NCBI GenBank assembly: GCA_016284875.1
Contig: JAEEPS010000027.1
Span: 1-35,653 of the forward strand
Direction: 5' to 3'
DNA from: Salinivirgaceae bacterium
GTDB taxonomy: Bacteria; Bacteroidota; Bacteroidia; Bacteroidales; SZUA-534
DNA: 35,653 bases
This document shows positions 34,221-35,653 of this stretch, one piece after another (the first letter of the stretch is position 1; every line of letters begins with the position of its first letter). The notes beneath the pieces were generated by a model, which saw only the letters and a program-made list of their open reading frames with translations, did not search any database and was not told the DNA's origin. Position numbers and translations under genes: made by a program.

Positions 34221-34228
34221 TACGTTTG
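34221..34228 (+). promoter_or_regulatory. -7 promoter element of the GIN-domain gene
   Basis: TACGTTTG matches TAnnTTTG exactly, 47 bases before the preferred ATG at 34276. TTG at 34203-34205 lies 15 bases upstream. Confidence 0.5.
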
Positions 34229-34275
34229 TCAATTAATTGAAAAATACTGACATTTGCCCGCTAAACGTTAAGATT

Positions 34276-35010
34276 ATGTCAAAACACAACATATTCAGGT
34301 TATTCGCAATTATTGCGCTGACAATCGCATTCGCACCAATCGCCACAAACGCCCAAACCATCAAGGGAAACGGCAAAATAAAAACTGAAGTTAGACAAGT
34401 CAGCGGATTCAACCGCGTGGTTGTCCAAGGTCAGGTTGAGTTGTACTTATCGCAGGAAACAACTGAAAATGTGAAGATTGAATCGGAAGAAAATCTGGTT
34501 TCGCTTTTCAAAACATCAGTAAGCGACAGCACACTCTACGTGTTTGTACCCAGCGTAAAAAAAGCGTTGAAACTCAATGTTACAGTGGCTTTCAAGGATT
34601 TGAAGCAGGTTGTGCTGCTCAATGAAGTGACGCTTAATTCGGAGAAAGTGAGCAATTTCGATGAAATTGAATTCATCTGCGGCGATGCCTCGAAACTGAA
34701 TTTTGAGTTCAAAGCCAGAAAATGCACGCTTAAGGTTAGCGACAGCGGAAACGCATCGCTCCGCGGCTACACCGAATATCTGACCATCAATGCCAGCGAT
34801 GAGACCGAAGTGAACGCATTCGACTTACAAGCAGACGATTGCACCGTTGTTGGGTCGGGTTATGCCGAAATTTCAGTCAATGCCAAAAAGAAACTTGGCG
34901 TCACCATATCGGGCAACAGCAACCTATATTATATGGGCGAGGCTAAAATTTGGCAACGCAACTTCACCAGTAGCGGTCTGATTACCAAGCGCAAAACTGC
35001 TGGTAAATAA
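34276..35010 (+). CDS. Exported GIN-domain protein (DUF2807)
   Basis: 244 residues from the ATG at 34276 (MSKHNIFRLFAIIALTIAF, cleavage near TNAQ); an in-frame start at 34237 would add 13 residues ahead of a normal signal peptide. The mature protein is a beta-helical head GIN domain: VSGFNRVVVQGQVELYLSQ, then short repeated strands rich in Asn, Ser and Gly (KVSDSGNASLRGYTEYLTIN, key DSGNASLRG; GSGYAEISVNAKKKL; ISGNSNLYYMG). GIN-domain proteins are typical envelope proteins of Bacteroidetes with unknown ligands, sometimes polysaccharide-associated. Confidence 0.9.
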   Translation: MSKHNIFRLFAIIALTIAFAPIATNAQTIKGNGKIKTEVRQVSGFNRVVVQGQVELYLSQETTENVKIESEENLVSLFKTSVSDSTLYVFVPSVKKALKLNVTVAFKDLKQVVLLNEVTLNSEKVSNFDEIEFICGDASKLNFEFKARKCTLKVSDSGNASLRGYTEYLTINASDETEVNAFDLQADDCTVVGSGYAEISVNAKKKLGVTISGNSNLYYMGEAKIWQRNFTSSGLITKRKTAGK

Positions 35011-35102
35011 TTACTGGGCAAAGCATCATCTTTTTCACGTAAGCGGACCCCCTTTCGGAACGCATTATTATTGCAGTCGGCATATTTTATTCACAAATTG
35101 TG

Positions 35103-35131
35103 TTGACGGTCAATAAATTCCGCTATATTTA
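35103..35131 (+). promoter_or_regulatory. Candidate clpS promoter
   Basis: TTG (35103-35105) and TATATTTA (35124-35131, one mismatch from TAnnTTTG) are separated by 18 bases, close to the expected Bacteroidetes spacing. The clpS ATG is at 35152. Confidence 0.5.
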
Positions 35132-35151
35132 CGTGATTTAAAGCAAAAACA

Positions 35152-35424
35152 ATGAATCGCGAACAATTTGACGGACAAACCGACGAACTTACCGAAAATC
35201 AAGACCGTCTGCACCTTGTCCTTTACAACGATGACGTCAATACATTTGAGCATGTGATTGAAAGTCTGATAGATGTGTGCCACCACACTCCCGAACAGGC
35301 CGAGCAATGCGCGTTAATTGTGCACACAAAAGGCCGTTACGAAGTGAAATCAGGCACCTACAAGCGGCTGCTTCCAATGAAAAACAGCCTAACCGACAGA
35401 GAATTAACCGTTTCAATCGAATAA
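35152..35424 (+). CDS. clpS: ATP-dependent Clp protease adaptor ClpS
   Basis: 90 residues. ClpS delivers N-degron substrates to the ClpA/ClpC ATPase. The family motif LVLYNDDVNTFEHVIESL (key LYNDDVNTFEHVI) carries the N-end-residue binding pocket (Asn-Asp), followed by HHTPEQAEQCALIVHTKGRYEVKSG (key PEQAEQCALIVHTKGR). Length is normal. It is a single-gene unit with its own promoter and a terminator after the stop. Confidence 0.95.
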   Translation: MNREQFDGQTDELTENQDRLHLVLYNDDVNTFEHVIESLIDVCHHTPEQAEQCALIVHTKGRYEVKSGTYKRLLPMKNSLTDRELTVSIE

Positions 35425-35441
35425 AACACCACAGGTGTTTT
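35423..35441 (+). terminator. Short hairpin overlapping the clpS stop
   Basis: AAAACACC (35423-35430) pairs with GGTGTTTT (35434-35441) around ACA. The stem is A/T-ended with only four T at its end, so it is a weak terminator or accessory to the stronger hairpin just downstream. Confidence 0.4.
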
Positions 35442-35446
35442 GAGAT

Positions 35447-35485
35447 AAAAAAAGGCGCATTCGATTTCGAGTGCGCCATTTTTAT
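35447..35485. terminator. Bidirectional intrinsic terminator between clpS and TonB-plug gene
   Basis: GGCGCATTCG (35454-35463) pairs with CGAGTGCGCC (35468-35477), with one G-T wobble, around ATTT. An A7 run (35447-35453) precedes it and ATTTTTAT follows, giving a T-tract on both strands, as expected between convergent genes. Confidence 0.85.
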
Positions 35486-35500
35486 AATTGTCAATTATGC

Positions 35501-35653
35501 TTATTCACCAGCCTTTTTCAGTGTAATAATCACTGCGCCGTTGCCGCCGCGGCTTCCATAAATGGCTGCACCACCGTCTTTTATCACCGAAATGTCTTTC
35601 ACATCGCACGGCGTTACAAAATCGAGTGACGATACTTCTTGTCCGTCAACAAA
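35501..35653 (-). CDS. 3' end of a gene with a C-terminal TonB-receptor plug domain
   Basis: Only the last 50 codons are in the window. The reverse strand reads FVDGQEVSSLDFVTPCDV, then ISVIKDGGAAIYGSRGGNGAV and IITLKKAGE before the stop. This is the end of a TonB-dependent-receptor plug domain (DG...P.DI..I.V.K...A.IYGSRG.NG...I.TKK). As the protein ends directly after it, it is probably not a full receptor but a protein whose C-terminal domain is a plug, as seen in M56/BlaR1-like or carboxypeptidase-regulatory-like proteins of Bacteroidetes. The rest is outside the window. Confidence 0.85.
   Translation of the reverse strand, partial: FVDGQEVSSLDFVTPCDVKDISVIKDGGAAIYGSRGGNGAVIITLKKAGE

Overview
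The window comes from a Bacteroidetes bacterium, most likely of the order Bacteroidales. Supporting signs are upstream regions that repeatedly carry the Bacteroidetes -7 promoter element TAnnTTTG, weak Shine-Dalgarno sequences, many SpII lipoproteins, a giant secreted protein ending in a type IX secretion (T9SS) sorting domain, and typical families (DUF1573, GIN/DUF2807, RhuM, SiaB/SiaC, a TonB plug domain). There are no tRNA, rRNA, CRISPR or clear transposase genes. Gene assignments rest on reading motifs in the translated sequence; no database search was possible.

Layout. 1-1317 (minus): the SOS mutagenesis pair umuD-umuC, with umuC cut by the window edge. 1542-3132 (plus): a RES-domain protein and a small lipoprotein. 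3119-5706 (minus): an aminopeptidase P gene translationally coupled to an inhibitory-type serpin. 5859-6431 (minus): an InlB-B-repeat lipoprotein with a good terminator, followed by a 467-base non-coding stretch with a large imperfect inverted repeat. 6947-7201: a SemiSWEET transporter.

7538-18909 (plus) is the centrepiece: ten closely packed genes ending in an intrinsic terminator. They encode an apparently intact CheR methyltransferase, a second CheR-like protein whose SAM-binding motifs are eroded, a stand-alone CheB methylesterase domain, a membrane GAF protein, a membrane GAF-PAS-PAS-SpoIIE phosphatase (SiaA-like), a SiaB-type kinase, a SiaC-type phosphoprotein with the conserved threonine, a 1095-residue ABCG-type transporter with a TerB-like N-terminus, a lipoprotein and a small exported protein. 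No chemoreceptor, CheA, CheW, CheY or diguanylate cyclase (SiaD) is present in the window. I read it as a signalling cassette joining methylation/demethylation enzymes and a phosphatase/kinase partner switch to a membrane transporter and envelope proteins. The components are known families; the combined function is inference.

18991-25859: a single-domain SpoT-like HD hydrolase and a ~2,090-residue T9SS-secreted protein containing a 1.67-kb internal tandem duplication. 25935-30728: a DUF1573 protein, a class I aminotransferase, a RhuM-family protein with a second C-terminal domain, and a radical-SAM/DUF4130 pair with a putative DNA repair or modification role. 30762-31373 (minus): thymidine kinase. 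31427-35424 (plus): an Ala/Glu-rich coiled-coil protein, RsmI, a LytTR response regulator, a GIN-domain protein and ClpS. The right edge holds the 3' end of a minus-strand gene ending in a TonB-receptor plug motif, separated from clpS by a bidirectional terminator.
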